Source of the DNA: Flavobacteriales bacterium BRH_c54
GTDB lineage: Bacteria > Bacteroidota > Bacteroidia > Flavobacteriales_E > Vicingaceae
Length of the DNA stretch: 64,000 bases
Direction of reading: 5' to 3'
NCBI GenBank assembly: GCA_000961845.1
Contig: LADZ01000021.1
Coordinates: 1-64,000 of the forward strand
Numbering within the stretch: position 1 is the stretch's first letter; every line of letters starts with the position of its first letter. Both the position numbers and the translations under genes were made by a program. This document shows, piece by piece, positions 9,901 to 17,002 of this stretch. The notes beneath the pieces were generated by a model. It was not told the DNA's origin, did not search any database, and was given only the letters and a program-made list of their open reading frames with translations.

Positions 9901-10148
9901 ATGTAGATGAAGTAAAAAATGAAACTTCTATTTTATTACCTTCTGGTGAAGTTTTCCAGCCCGACAGAGTGGTTATAAAACAACAGACTGTTTATGTAAT
10001 CGACTATAAAACAGGCGAAGAAAACAATAAACATAAAAAACAAATAGCCAACTATATTGTTATCATCAGTAAAATTCCAGCTTATGCCAACTTTACTTTT
10101 AAAGGTTATATTTTGTATTTAAAAACAAATGAAGTTGTTGAAATTTAA
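6966..10148 (+). CDS. AddA-like UvrD-family helicase with C-terminal nuclease domain
   Basis: Predicted ATP-dependent DNA helicase-exonuclease subunit for double-strand break processing. Superfamily 1 motifs in order: Walker A SSAGSGKTYT (residues 9-18), AITFTNKAAAEMKER (near 44), DEFQDTS (near 398), GDAKQSIYRWRGGE (near 430), TIHKSKGLEF (near 745) and VAFTRPKDRLYIL (near 825). The C-terminus has a PD-(D/E)XK-like core, PDRVV...VYVIDYKTG (near 1012). The start is TTG at 6966, 12 nt after pfkA. The second subunit (AddB-like), sometimes adjacent in this phylum, is not in the window. Family assignment is firm; naming as AddA is an inference from the combined helicase-nuclease layout. Confidence 0.88.
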   Translation: MRNLVLYNSSAGSGKTYTLVKEFLLRVLAENTEFPAYYKHILAITFTNKAAAEMKERVIKALEDFASDQPLEGTSNFLMNDLLLSEAEGGLGITKEKLINKSEVVLRHILHHYNDLAISTIDKFTHKIIRTFAHDLHLPINFEIELQESEVLTKAVDLLIAQVGKDDKITKLMVDFSVYKANEEAGWNIEKDLISFAQTLLQENGSYFANQLNELSVDDFYLIKKELETIITFFEDETEKIANEALSLIKSKGLADNDFSSSYIPKYFIKQINKNYDPPTNSIVKMFSSEQNWYAQKTPENIKQTIDGITNELTSYYHKLENLKVEKYSDYLITTSIHKNIFVLAVINEIEKSIENIKQENNVLSFSDFNKKIAHVIANESIPFIYERLGEKYYHYLIDEFQDTSVIQWFNLIPLVDNSLANNRFNMVVGDAKQSIYRWRGGEVEQIIQFPKIVEKTGIINKELHTINASFDRNINRKNLNNNFRSTAEIVDFNNQFFQFVAQQMPEEYQNLYKDLNQGFNPENTGGGIEISFFETDDKEALLELNTQQTLQIIHQLTKEGYQLNDIAILTRANSEAAKIASFLLDNNIDVISSESLLLNNSKEVNFLVTFLKYLIYPNEKSIQLALLSLMPDSLANDAAIFELFISSSSKKEDVLATFLKMNDLELDKNIINQFSLYELTEFLINHFSLSDETNIYIQFFLDKVYEFTVKKGNSINSFVEWWNDKSEKFSIIIPEGIEAVNIMTIHKSKGLEFPIVIYPFANNAARGNNRMFWIEKTPVEKLPVALLPMNKDILNTEYAYIYQNEENKAILDLVNVLYVAFTRPKDRLYILSNFIPNKSEKVAANQFLYNYCTNFTPIKTALPTYRFGLFNKKDTSEKQGEQSNSDKFGKIIHNNWREKIKISFQAPKVWEVENPEQIGEHGSSIHAILADIKTVSDIEKTTDRYVSKGIISIEESKELLVQLQNLFSNPAIHFLFDDVDEVKNETSILLPSGEVFQPDRVVIKQQTVYVIDYKTGEENNKHKKQIANYIVIISKIPAYANFTFKGYILYLKTNEVVEI

Positions 10149-10183
10149 GTACTATTCTCCATTTTATTTCAAAATAAAAATTA

Positions 10184-10191
10184 TAGTTTTG
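10184..10191 (+). promoter_or_regulatory. -7 promoter element of the DUF4870 gene
   Basis: TAGTTTTG matches TAnnTTTG and lies 29 nt before the ATG at 10221. Confidence 0.6.
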
Positions 10192-10220
10192 ATGTATAAT
10201 TAAAAAACAAACAATTAAAT

Positions 10221-10601
10221 ATGGAAGAAACTACAAACAACAATGCTGTTCCTACACAAGACCCGGGAAAAACAGTGGCAATTGTTAGCTACATTACACT
10301 AATTGGACTAATCATCGCTTTTGTAATGCACAGTGAACAAAGAAATAAATCTGAACTAGGTGCATTCCACCTTAGACAAGCATTAGGAATTTATCTTACT
10401 AGCTTTTCTATGATGATTGCAAGTTTTATATTGGTTTTCATACCATTTATTGGATGGATGATAGCCATTTTAATTAACTTGTGCTATATCGGGATTTTTA
10501 TATTTTGGATATTAGGACTTATTGGAGCTGTTAATGGCGAAAGAAAAGCCGTACCTCTTTTAGGAGCTTTTTATCAAAATATTTTAAAGGATATCAAGTA
10601 A
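10221..10601 (+). CDS. DUF4870-type membrane protein (126 residues)
   Basis: Small integral membrane protein with about three helices: near residues 20-37, 53-72 and 76-105. Features typical of DUF4870/Tic20-like proteins are the soluble N-terminal tail, the HLRQALGIYL segment after the first helix, and GLIGAVNGERKAVPL at the end. No enzymatic residues are evident. It has its own promoter and a perfect terminator, so it is monocistronic. Role unknown. Confidence 0.85.
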   Translation: MEETTNNNAVPTQDPGKTVAIVSYITLIGLIIAFVMHSEQRNKSELGAFHLRQALGIYLTSFSMMIASFILVFIPFIGWMIAILINLCYIGIFIFWILGLIGAVNGERKAVPLLGAFYQNILKDIK

Positions 10602-10623
10602 GCGTATTGTAACTTATTGCTAC

Positions 10624-10668
10624 AAAAAGAGCATTAACTAATATTAGTTAATGCTCTTTTTTTTTTGT
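10624..10668 (+). terminator. Strong, near-perfect intrinsic terminator
   Basis: Two 18-base arms, 10624-10641 and 10644-10661, are exact reverse complements, and the T-run continues to 10666. It ends the DUF4870 transcript. Confidence 0.92.
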
Positions 10669-10751
10669 AATTTATTATAAAAATTTTCGACAAATTAGTA
10701 AGTATTGTGGAAATAAAAACAAAACTTTGTAAAAAAGAAATTATTAGCCAA

Positions 10752-11630
10752 ATGGAAAAATTTAGAGGAACAGGGGTTGCCATTATTACTCCTTTCAATC
10801 AAGACAAAAGCATAGATTATAATGCATTAGAAAGATTAGTAGAATACCTCATTACAAACGGAGTAGATTACTTAGTAGTGCAAGGCACAACTGGAGAATC
10901 GGTAACCTTAACTAACGAAGAAAAAAAGCAAGTATTGGCTTTTGTGATTAAAGTAAACAACAACAGATTACCCATAGTACTTGGTTTAGGTGGTAATAAC
11001 ACACAAGCTATTCTAGATGCTCTTTCAACTACCGACTTTACCGGTGTTGATGCACTACTTTCAGTTAGTCCGTATTACAACAAACCAACCCAAGAAGGAA
11101 TCTACCAACATTACAAAGCTATTGCTGAAAAATCTCCGTTACCAATAATTTTATACAATGTTCCGGGAAGAACAAGTTCTAATATAGCTGCTGCAACAAC
11201 TTTACGACTTGCTAATGATTTTAAAAACATCATAGCTGTAAAAGAAGCTTCAGGAAATTTAGAACAATGTATGGAGATTATTCAACAAAAACCTGAAGGA
11301 TTTTTAGTGATTTCCGGAGATGATGCTCTTACCCTACCTTTTGTTGCTAGCGGTGGAGATGGTGTTATATCTGTAATTGCCAATGCTTTTCCTAAAGGAT
11401 TTTCTGATATGGTAAATGAAGCGTTAAACGGCAATATAGAAAATGCCAGAAAATTGCATTACCAACATTTTGAAATTATCAACTATTTATTTTGTGATGG
11501 AAACCCTGCCGGAATTAAAGCTACGCTAAAAGTTTTAGGAATTACAGGTGATACAGTTCGTTTACCATTGGTTAATGTTACATCTGCTACTTTTGAAAAA
11601 ATAAAAAGTTTAACCAATAAAATTATATAA
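10752..11630 (+). CDS. dapA: 4-hydroxy-tetrahydrodipicolinate synthase
   Basis: Condenses pyruvate with aspartate semialdehyde in the lysine/diaminopimelate branch. Class I aldolase signatures are GTTGES, the tyrosine motif ILYNVPGRT, and the Schiff-base lysine in VKEASGN (Lys164; E. coli Lys161). The frame opens at a GTG at 10707, but the ATG at 10752 gives MEKFRGTGVAIITPF, the usual family N-terminus, and 292 residues, the usual length. It is followed after 6 nt by msrA, probably co-transcribed. Confidence 0.96.
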   Translation: MEKFRGTGVAIITPFNQDKSIDYNALERLVEYLITNGVDYLVVQGTTGESVTLTNEEKKQVLAFVIKVNNNRLPIVLGLGGNNTQAILDALSTTDFTGVDALLSVSPYYNKPTQEGIYQHYKAIAEKSPLPIILYNVPGRTSSNIAAATTLRLANDFKNIIAVKEASGNLEQCMEIIQQKPEGFLVISGDDALTLPFVASGGDGVISVIANAFPKGFSDMVNEALNGNIENARKLHYQHFEIINYLFCDGNPAGIKATLKVLGITGDTVRLPLVNVTSATFEKIKSLTNKII

Positions 11631-11636
11631 CTAATT

Positions 11637-12290
11637 TTGAATAAGTTAAAAACAATTATATCAACCCTTACTTTAATATTAATTTCTACAATATTTAGCT
11701 GTAATATGGAAGCAAAAAATAACGATAAACCTACAGAAAACACTAATGATACTACCACAACAGATACCATAACACTTGGTGCCGGATGTTTTTGGTGTGT
11801 CGAAGCAATATTTGATCAATTAAAAGGAGTTGAAAAAGTAATTTCGGGGTATGCTGGCGGAACTGTAAAAAACCCTTCTTACAAAGAAGTATGCACTGGA
11901 AATACGGGGCATGCAGAAGTTTGCCAGGTGATATATAATCCTAACATTATTGCCACAGAAGAATTGTTGGAAGTTTTTTGGCAAACCCACGATCCTACAA
12001 CCTTAAACAAACAAGGAGGTGATGTTGGTACTCAGTACCGTTCTGCTATTTTTTATCACAACAATGCTCAAAAACAAATTGCCGAAGCATACAAGCAACA
12101 ACTTGACAGTTCCAACATCTTTAGCAACCCTATCGTTACTGAAATAACAGCTTTTACCAATTTTTATCCTGCCGAAGATTATCATCAAGATTATTTTGAG
12201 TTAAATGGCGAACAACCATACTGTTCTGCTATTATCAAGCCTAAGGTAGAAAAGTTTAAAAAGAAATTTAAAGATAAATTAAAACCTTAG
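11637..12290 (+). CDS. msrA: Lipoprotein peptide-methionine (S)-S-oxide reductase
   Basis: Reduces methionine-S-sulfoxide in proteins. The catalytic motif GCFWCVE places the nucleophile at Cys51 with Cys54 beside it. TGHAEVCQV and the late Cys in EQPYCSAI are expected family positions. A hydrophobic leader ends in IFSC (Cys22), a plausible lipobox, so the enzyme is probably membrane-anchored outside the cytoplasm and protects envelope proteins. A Thr/Asn/Asp-rich linker (residues 25-45) precedes the domain. There is no MsrB fusion. The start is TTG, 6 nt after dapA. Confidence 0.94.
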   Translation: MNKLKTIISTLTLILISTIFSCNMEAKNNDKPTENTNDTTTTDTITLGAGCFWCVEAIFDQLKGVEKVISGYAGGTVKNPSYKEVCTGNTGHAEVCQVIYNPNIIATEELLEVFWQTHDPTTLNKQGGDVGTQYRSAIFYHNNAQKQIAEAYKQQLDSSNIFSNPIVTEITAFTNFYPAEDYHQDYFELNGEQPYCSAIIKPKVEKFKKKFKDKLKP

Positions 12291-12316
12291 AATTTTTCTA
12301 AATTCAGATTTAAATT

Positions 12317-12324
12317 TAAATTTG
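12317..12324 (+). promoter_or_regulatory. -7 promoter element of the SiaC-like gene, four bases from the ATG
   Basis: TAAATTTG fits TAnnTTTG. Only four bases (TGGA) separate it from the ATG at 12329, the same spacing as at rlmL, which implies a leaderless transcript. Confidence 0.6.
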
Positions 12325-12328
12325 TGGA

Positions 12329-12706
12329 ATGGATAATTTACTAATTGAAGGAACAATTAATACTCCCAAGATAGATTTTAATGCAACAACCAACTTGTTA
12401 AAAATTTGGGGACGCTCTATTCCTGAACATCCTATTAACTTCTACAAACCTATAGAAAATTGGCTAGATACCTACATAACTACATCTCCGGAAGAAATTA
12501 CATTAGAAATTTACCTCGATTACTTAAACACACATTCAACCGAGTGTATGTATATCTTACTTAAAAAATTAGCCAACTATCAATCAACACTATCAAAAAA
12601 CGTAAAAGTAGTGTGGCTTTATGATGAAGATGATGAAGACATGGAATCTATGGGTGAAGATATTAGTGATATTGTTAAGCTTCCTATAGAGTTAAAAACG
12701 CTCTAA
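12329..12706 (+). CDS. SiaC-family (DUF1987) regulatory phosphoprotein
   Basis: Small cytoplasmic protein of the DUF1987/SiaC family. In Pseudomonas, SiaC is phosphorylated by the kinase SiaB and dephosphorylated by the PP2C-type SiaA, and it then controls a diguanylate cyclase. Family features seen here: a strand FNATTNLLKIWGRSIPEHP, then FYKPIENWLDTY, then YLDYLNTHSTECMY. In that last segment Thr68 sits where I recall the phosphorylated Thr68 of SiaC. The tail is acidic (YDEDDEDMESMGED). No siaB or siaD is adjacent; a SpoIIE-type phosphatase is encoded at 48532-50625. The target in this organism is unknown. Confidence 0.85.
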   Translation: MDNLLIEGTINTPKIDFNATTNLLKIWGRSIPEHPINFYKPIENWLDTYITTSPEEITLEIYLDYLNTHSTECMYILLKKLANYQSTLSKNVKVVWLYDEDDEDMESMGEDISDIVKLPIELKTL

Positions 12707-12769
12707 ATACATCAACAAAATACAGTAATCTATAGCATAATTGCTATTACAACAAAAAAATATAAACAC

Positions 12770-14059
12770 ATGAAATACAATCCTCTTAATCAGCAAACAT
12801 TTATAAACAACAGAAAAAAAGTAACTGAGATGATGCAACCTGCATCTATGGCCATCTTCAATTCAAACGATATTATGCCAACCAATGCTGATGGAACCAT
12901 GCCCTTTCGTCAGAATAACGATTTACTTTATGTTTCCGGAATTGATCAAGAGGAATCGATAGTTGTTTTATTTCCGGAAGCTAATAATCCGGTACATAGA
13001 GAAATACTATTTGTTAAAGAAACCAGTGAACTAATTGCCATTTGGGAGGGTGCTAAATTTACTAAAGAAGAAGCTACAGCTCTTTCAGGCATTAAAACTG
13101 TTTTTTGGACCAGCCAATTTGAACAAGTTTTCCATCAGTTAACCACAGAGGCAACAACCATTTATCTTAATCAAAACGAACATCTAAGAGCTGTAAATAC
13201 TGTTGAGACAAGAGATGATAGGTTTAGAAAACTTTGTCAAACCAAATACCCACTACATCAATACGAAAGGCTAGCTCCTATCATGAGAACAGTTAGAGCT
13301 ATCAAATCCGCTGCTGAAATTGAAATGATTCAACACGCTTGTAATATTACTGAAAAAGGTTTTAGAAGAGTATTAGACTTTGTTAAACCTGGCGTAACAG
13401 AATATGAAATCCAAGCAGAATATATGCACGAATTTTTAAGAAACCGTTCTAGAGGGTTTGCTTACGAACCTATAATTGCCTCAGGGTACAATGCTTGTGT
13501 ATTACATTACGTAGAAAATAAAGCTACCTGTAAAGAAGGAGAAGTTATTTTAATGGATGTTGGTGCTGAATACGGCAACTTTGCTTCTGATATGACCAGA
13601 TGTATTCCTGTAAGCGGGAAATTTAGCAACAGACAAAAAGATGTTTATAATTCTGTACTTAAAGTGATGAAAGCTGCTACAGCCATGTTAGTTCCGGGAA
13701 CTAAAATTGATGACTACCACAAAGAAGTAGGCAAAATAATGGAAAATGAACTAATTTATTTAGGATTACTTGATAAACATGATATTGCCAAACAAGATCC
13801 TAATAATCCGGCTTACAAAAAATACTTCATGCACGGAACTTCTCATCATCTAGGGTTAGACGTACACGATGTAGAAAACAGAAACAGACCGTTAGAAGCA
13901 GGAATGGTACTAACTGTAGAGCCTGGAATTTACATAAGAGAGGAAGCTTTAGGCATCCGCTTAGAAAATGATGTGGTGGTAACCAATGACGGACAACCTT
14001 TTGATTTAATGAAAAATATTCCTTTAGAAGCTGAAGAGATTGAAGATTTGATGAACTAA
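12770..14059 (+). CDS. pepP: Xaa-Pro aminopeptidase (aminopeptidase P family)
   Basis: Dinuclear metallopeptidase (M24B) that removes an N-terminal residue before proline. Residues 1-170 form the AMP-N domain and 175-429 the pita-bread domain. Metal ligands are visible in order: Asp in MDVGAEYGNFASDMTR (two Asp), His in MHGTSHHLGLDVHD, Glu in LTVEPGIYI and Glu in GIRLENDVVV. The length of 429 is normal. It lies on the plus strand and converges with the dehydrogenase gene, 5 nt apart. Confidence 0.95.
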   Translation: MKYNPLNQQTFINNRKKVTEMMQPASMAIFNSNDIMPTNADGTMPFRQNNDLLYVSGIDQEESIVVLFPEANNPVHREILFVKETSELIAIWEGAKFTKEEATALSGIKTVFWTSQFEQVFHQLTTEATTIYLNQNEHLRAVNTVETRDDRFRKLCQTKYPLHQYERLAPIMRTVRAIKSAAEIEMIQHACNITEKGFRRVLDFVKPGVTEYEIQAEYMHEFLRNRSRGFAYEPIIASGYNACVLHYVENKATCKEGEVILMDVGAEYGNFASDMTRCIPVSGKFSNRQKDVYNSVLKVMKAATAMLVPGTKIDDYHKEVGKIMENELIYLGLLDKHDIAKQDPNNPAYKKYFMHGTSHHLGLDVHDVENRNRPLEAGMVLTVEPGIYIREEALGIRLENDVVVTNDGQPFDLMKNIPLEAEEIEDLMN

Positions 14060-14064
14060 AAGAC

Positions 14065-15267
14065 CTATTCCCCTTCTACGTAGTCTCTTAAATACTCGTA
14101 GGTTTCTGTTAAATCGCCATTTTCGCAAATGGTAGCATTTTTTATAATACCTAACTCATCATTTAGTAAATGTGGTAAAACATTATCTATAAATTCTCTG
14201 CCAAAATCAGCAGATGCATCTTTGGGTAATTCACAAGGAAGATTATCTACCGCCATAACAGTAATGGCATCAACACTATCAAACATTACTTCTTTTTCTT
14301 GTTGAGGATCATAACCATAAAGCGGTTCTTTTATGGTTGATGGTCTTAATGTACAGGCAACAGGTCCATTAATATCACAACTAATATCGCCAACCACTTT
14401 TATATTAAATTCAGGAGATCTTGCCTCCTCACGAGAAAAGATAAACGGTGCTTCTTCATCCCAAAAATGCCCTGAAATGTACATATCAGCAACTTTTGCA
14501 AATCGGAAAAAATTTCCCTCAAATTCGGTTGGGTGATTAAAAAAATCTGATGAATCAAATTCTTTTCCGTCTTTTCGTTTATTATAATCATGAACATTTA
14601 ACTGGGTGTATACCGGCTCGTTAAATAACTGATTTAGAAACTCGTCTGGAGTTACTTTTTTAATTCCAATAACATCTAATATTTCAATAATTCCTCCTGC
14701 TACTCTACCTCCACCTGTTATCACAATTTTATAGTCAATAGGAAGTTTCACTTTTTTAAGCTCTGCTTCCATTTCTTTTCTATCATCGCACAAATAAGCT
14801 CTTTTTAAATCAAAAGCTTTTTCTCTTTTACCGTAAGCAAAAAAGCTATTATAGCAACCAACAACTCCGGCATACCTTCCAAAACCTATTAATCTTCTTC
14901 CTTCAACATCAGTGATGGTTTCATAATCTACCATTTTAATATTTTTTTTTATCATTTCTAATAACAAAGCCCTATTGTAAGGTTGTTTTTTTATGGTATG
15001 AGAAAAATAAAAATAAGTTTTATTGGCAATTAATTCTTTAATAGGTACTTCTTTCACTCCCATCAATACATCACAATCATCAACACTTTCAACAAGAGTA
15101 ATACCGACATTAGCATATTCTTCATCCTTAAATCTTCTTACATTGCTTTTTTGAACAACTAGTTCTATATTAGGAAATGTTGTTTTCACTTCAGCACATT
15201 GCTTAGGAGACATAGGAACTCTTTCATCGCTAGGGATTTTTCCTTCTTTTATAATGCCAATTTTCAT
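14065..15267 (-). CDS. Saccharopine dehydrogenase-like / alanine dehydrogenase-PNT family enzyme
   Basis: NAD(P)-dependent dehydrogenase with an AlaDH/PNT-type N-terminal domain (MKIGIIKEGKIPSDERVPMS) and a central Rossmann fold (KIVITGGGRVAGGIIEIL, near residue 180). The order FSHTIKKQPYNRALL, GRRLIGFGRYAGVVG, and later VVGDISCDINGPV resembles fungal LYS1-type saccharopine dehydrogenase (lysine-forming) more than classical alanine dehydrogenase. The role could be lysine metabolism or another amino-acid reduction. A TATATTTG promoter lies 31 nt upstream. Family is firm; the exact reaction is uncertain. Confidence 0.82.
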   Translation of the reverse strand: MKIGIIKEGKIPSDERVPMSPKQCAEVKTTFPNIELVVQKSNVRRFKDEEYANVGITLVESVDDCDVLMGVKEVPIKELIANKTYFYFSHTIKKQPYNRALLLEMIKKNIKMVDYETITDVEGRRLIGFGRYAGVVGCYNSFFAYGKREKAFDLKRAYLCDDRKEMEAELKKVKLPIDYKIVITGGGRVAGGIIEILDVIGIKKVTPDEFLNQLFNEPVYTQLNVHDYNKRKDGKEFDSSDFFNHPTEFEGNFFRFAKVADMYISGHFWDEEAPFIFSREEARSPEFNIKVVGDISCDINGPVACTLRPSTIKEPLYGYDPQQEKEVMFDSVDAITVMAVDNLPCELPKDASADFGREFIDNVLPHLLNDELGIIKNATICENGDLTETYEYLRDYVEGE

Positions 15268-15298
15268 GTGTCAGTTGGTATAAAAAATTAATAATTGA

Positions 15299-15306
15299 CA
15301 AATATA
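15299..15306 (-). promoter_or_regulatory. -7 promoter element of the dehydrogenase gene
   Basis: Minus-strand TATATTTG (TAnnTTTG), 31 nt upstream of the ATG at 15267. It lies back to back with the ssrA promoter. Confidence 0.6.
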
Positions 15307-15359
15307 AGCTAAAACCCTTCTTTTAGCAATTGTTAACTTACGATATCATCAAAAAAGAT

Positions 15360-15367
15360 TAACTTTG
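15360..15367 (+). promoter_or_regulatory. -7 promoter element of ssrA
   Basis: TAACTTTG (TAnnTTTG) lies about 30 nt upstream of the mature tmRNA 5' end, so the primary transcript would have a short leader for RNase P to remove. Confidence 0.6.
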
Positions 15368-15396
15368 TGTAAGTTCTTTGTAATATATACCAACAT

Positions 15397-15797
15397 GGGG
15401 TCGTTTTTGGCTTTGACAGCAAGATGAATGACTAGGTAAGCATGTCGAGCATTGTGAGTTGGCTCGTAAATATCGGCTCTCAAATCGCTAACTGGCGAAG
15501 ATAACTATGCAATGGCTGCGTAATCACGACTAAGTCGGATAACCTTCATCCTCGCTGAAGTACAGTAGGCAGGACCATTACTCCTCAAAAATATTGTCTG
15601 TTTATTTTTGGTTAAGGAGTATCAATTTTTCAGACTAGCCTTTGTGATGTTTCTAAGCATAGGTTAAACAACAGAAACTTAAGATTAAAATTGGTTGTCT
15701 TTTACCTGTTTTATTCCTAACAATTAATAAAAGAATACACATGTAGAAAGCTTACGATTTCCTTGTTTGGACGAGGGTTCGAATCCCTCCGACTCCA
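15397..15797 (+). ncRNA. ssrA: Transfer-messenger RNA (tmRNA), tag GEDNYAMAA
   Basis: Rescues stalled ribosomes by trans-translation. The 5' end GGGGTCG pairs with CGACTCC at 15790-15796 (one G-U) to form the acceptor stem. TTTGGCTTTGACAGC follows the 5' arm, and the T-arm reads GAGGGTTCGAATCCCTCC. CCA is not encoded; after the discriminator A comes CAA. The tag frame is at 15494-15523: GGC GAA GAT AAC TAT GCA ATG GCT GCG TAA, giving GEDNYAMAA with GGC as resume codon. Length is about 401 nt. The gene is single-piece, not permuted. A terminator follows at once. Confidence 0.96.
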
Positions 15798-15799
15798 CA

Positions 15800-15838
15800 A
15801 AAAAAAACCGATAATAGAAATGTTATCGGTTTTTTTTA
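15800..15838 (+). terminator. Terminator of ssrA
   Basis: AAAACCGATAA and TTATCGGTTTT form a perfect stem with an eight-base loop, followed by a T-run. It begins just after the mature tmRNA end. Confidence 0.92.
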
Positions 15839-15881
15839 TATCTTTATTTTTTATTATTCCATTAATAATCAAAATCTTATT

Positions 15882-16961
15882 ATGGCAAAAATTATCTTTC
15901 TTTTAATATTAACAACGCTGAGTTTAATTTCTTCAGCACAAATTACTATTTCTAATAATGACATGCCAAGTGTTAACGATATTTATCATATTAGTATTAC
16001 TGCTAACTTACAAGGAAACAACCCTGCTCTTACCGGTACTAATTTCTTATGGGATTATTCTCAACTTCAAGCAACAGTTCAACGATCTGATACTTTCGTA
16101 ACTGTATCTTCAACACCATTTGCTTACCAATATTATTTTAACAATCTTCTTTTGTACCCCAATCATAAAGCTAATTATGCGATAAAAGGAAATGATATAA
16201 ATTTTCAAGTAGTAAACATTACTGATGTTTACGATTTTTACAAAAACACTTCTTCTCAATATGCTAATGTTGGTTTTGGTTCCAATATAAATGGAATACC
16301 ATCATCTACACGAAGAATTCCTGTTGATATTCAATATGTTTTTCCGCTCAATTATAACAACAACAATACTTCTTATTCTGAGTTTTTAGTTTCCATACCA
16401 ACAGTTGGCGATTATGGTCAATTTCAAGAGCGTATTGATACTGTTGATGGTTGGGGAAGCCTGATTACGCCTTTTGGAACTTTCAATTGCTTGAGAGTAA
16501 AATCTATTTTAAACATTACAGATACGCTTTATACATCTCAGTTTGGAACAGGATTTAATTTTCCAAGGCCACAACAAATTGAATACAAATGGTTAGCTGC
16601 ATTGTCAGGTGTTCCTGTATTAAAGATAACAACTACTGCCGGAGGTTCTCAAATTGAATATCAGGATAATTTAATGGTAGGTCTTAATGATAATGTTTCG
16701 CCTATATATCAATTAAAAGTACTTCCTAATCCTGCAAAAGAATCAATTATTATTGATTTTCAATCTCTAGAGAAAGAACAAGTCTTCATCAGTTTAAAAG
16801 ATATTAATGGTAAAATGGTTAAAGAGATTTATAGTGGAGCTATTGAGAAAGGTAACAACCATATTTTATTATCGCTTACTGAGTTTAGTAATGGTTTCTA
16901 CTTCTTAGATATGAATTTTAGTGACTATACAATAACTGAAAAATTGGTTATCTCCAAATAA
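15882..16961 (+). CDS. Secreted T9SS type A cargo protein (359 residues)
   Basis: A Sec signal peptide (residues 1-19, ending SSAQ) is followed by a body with no recognised domain. The C-terminal ~75 residues look like a type A T9SS sorting domain: LPNPAKESIIIDF, then ISLKDINGKMVKEI, then GFYFLDMNFSDYTITEKLVISK. It is therefore expected to cross the outer membrane through T9SS and be released or anchored at the surface. The body is rich in Asn, Thr and Tyr and probably beta-structured. It is monocistronic, converging on the PKD-protein gene with a shared hairpin between them. Function unknown. Confidence 0.85.
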   Translation: MAKIIFLLILTTLSLISSAQITISNNDMPSVNDIYHISITANLQGNNPALTGTNFLWDYSQLQATVQRSDTFVTVSSTPFAYQYYFNNLLLYPNHKANYAIKGNDINFQVVNITDVYDFYKNTSSQYANVGFGSNINGIPSSTRRIPVDIQYVFPLNYNNNNTSYSEFLVSIPTVGDYGQFQERIDTVDGWGSLITPFGTFNCLRVKSILNITDTLYTSQFGTGFNFPRPQQIEYKWLAALSGVPVLKITTTAGGSQIEYQDNLMVGLNDNVSPIYQLKVLPNPAKESIIIDFQSLEKEQVFISLKDINGKMVKEIYSGAIEKGNNHILLSLTEFSNGFYFLDMNFSDYTITEKLVISK

Positions 16962-16969
16962 ACCCCATA

Positions 16970-17002
16970 AAAAAACAGCTAATAATTAGCTGCTTTTTAT
17001 TT
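16970..17002. terminator. Hairpin between two convergent genes
   Basis: CAGCTAA and TTAGCTG form a short stem flanked by A-run and T-run, so it could end transcripts from either side. Confidence 0.7.

Noticed and set aside
15770-15797. tRNA-like T-arm (GGTTCGAATCC)
   Set aside because: It is the 3' end of tmRNA; the 5' partner is at 15397 and the tag frame lies between.
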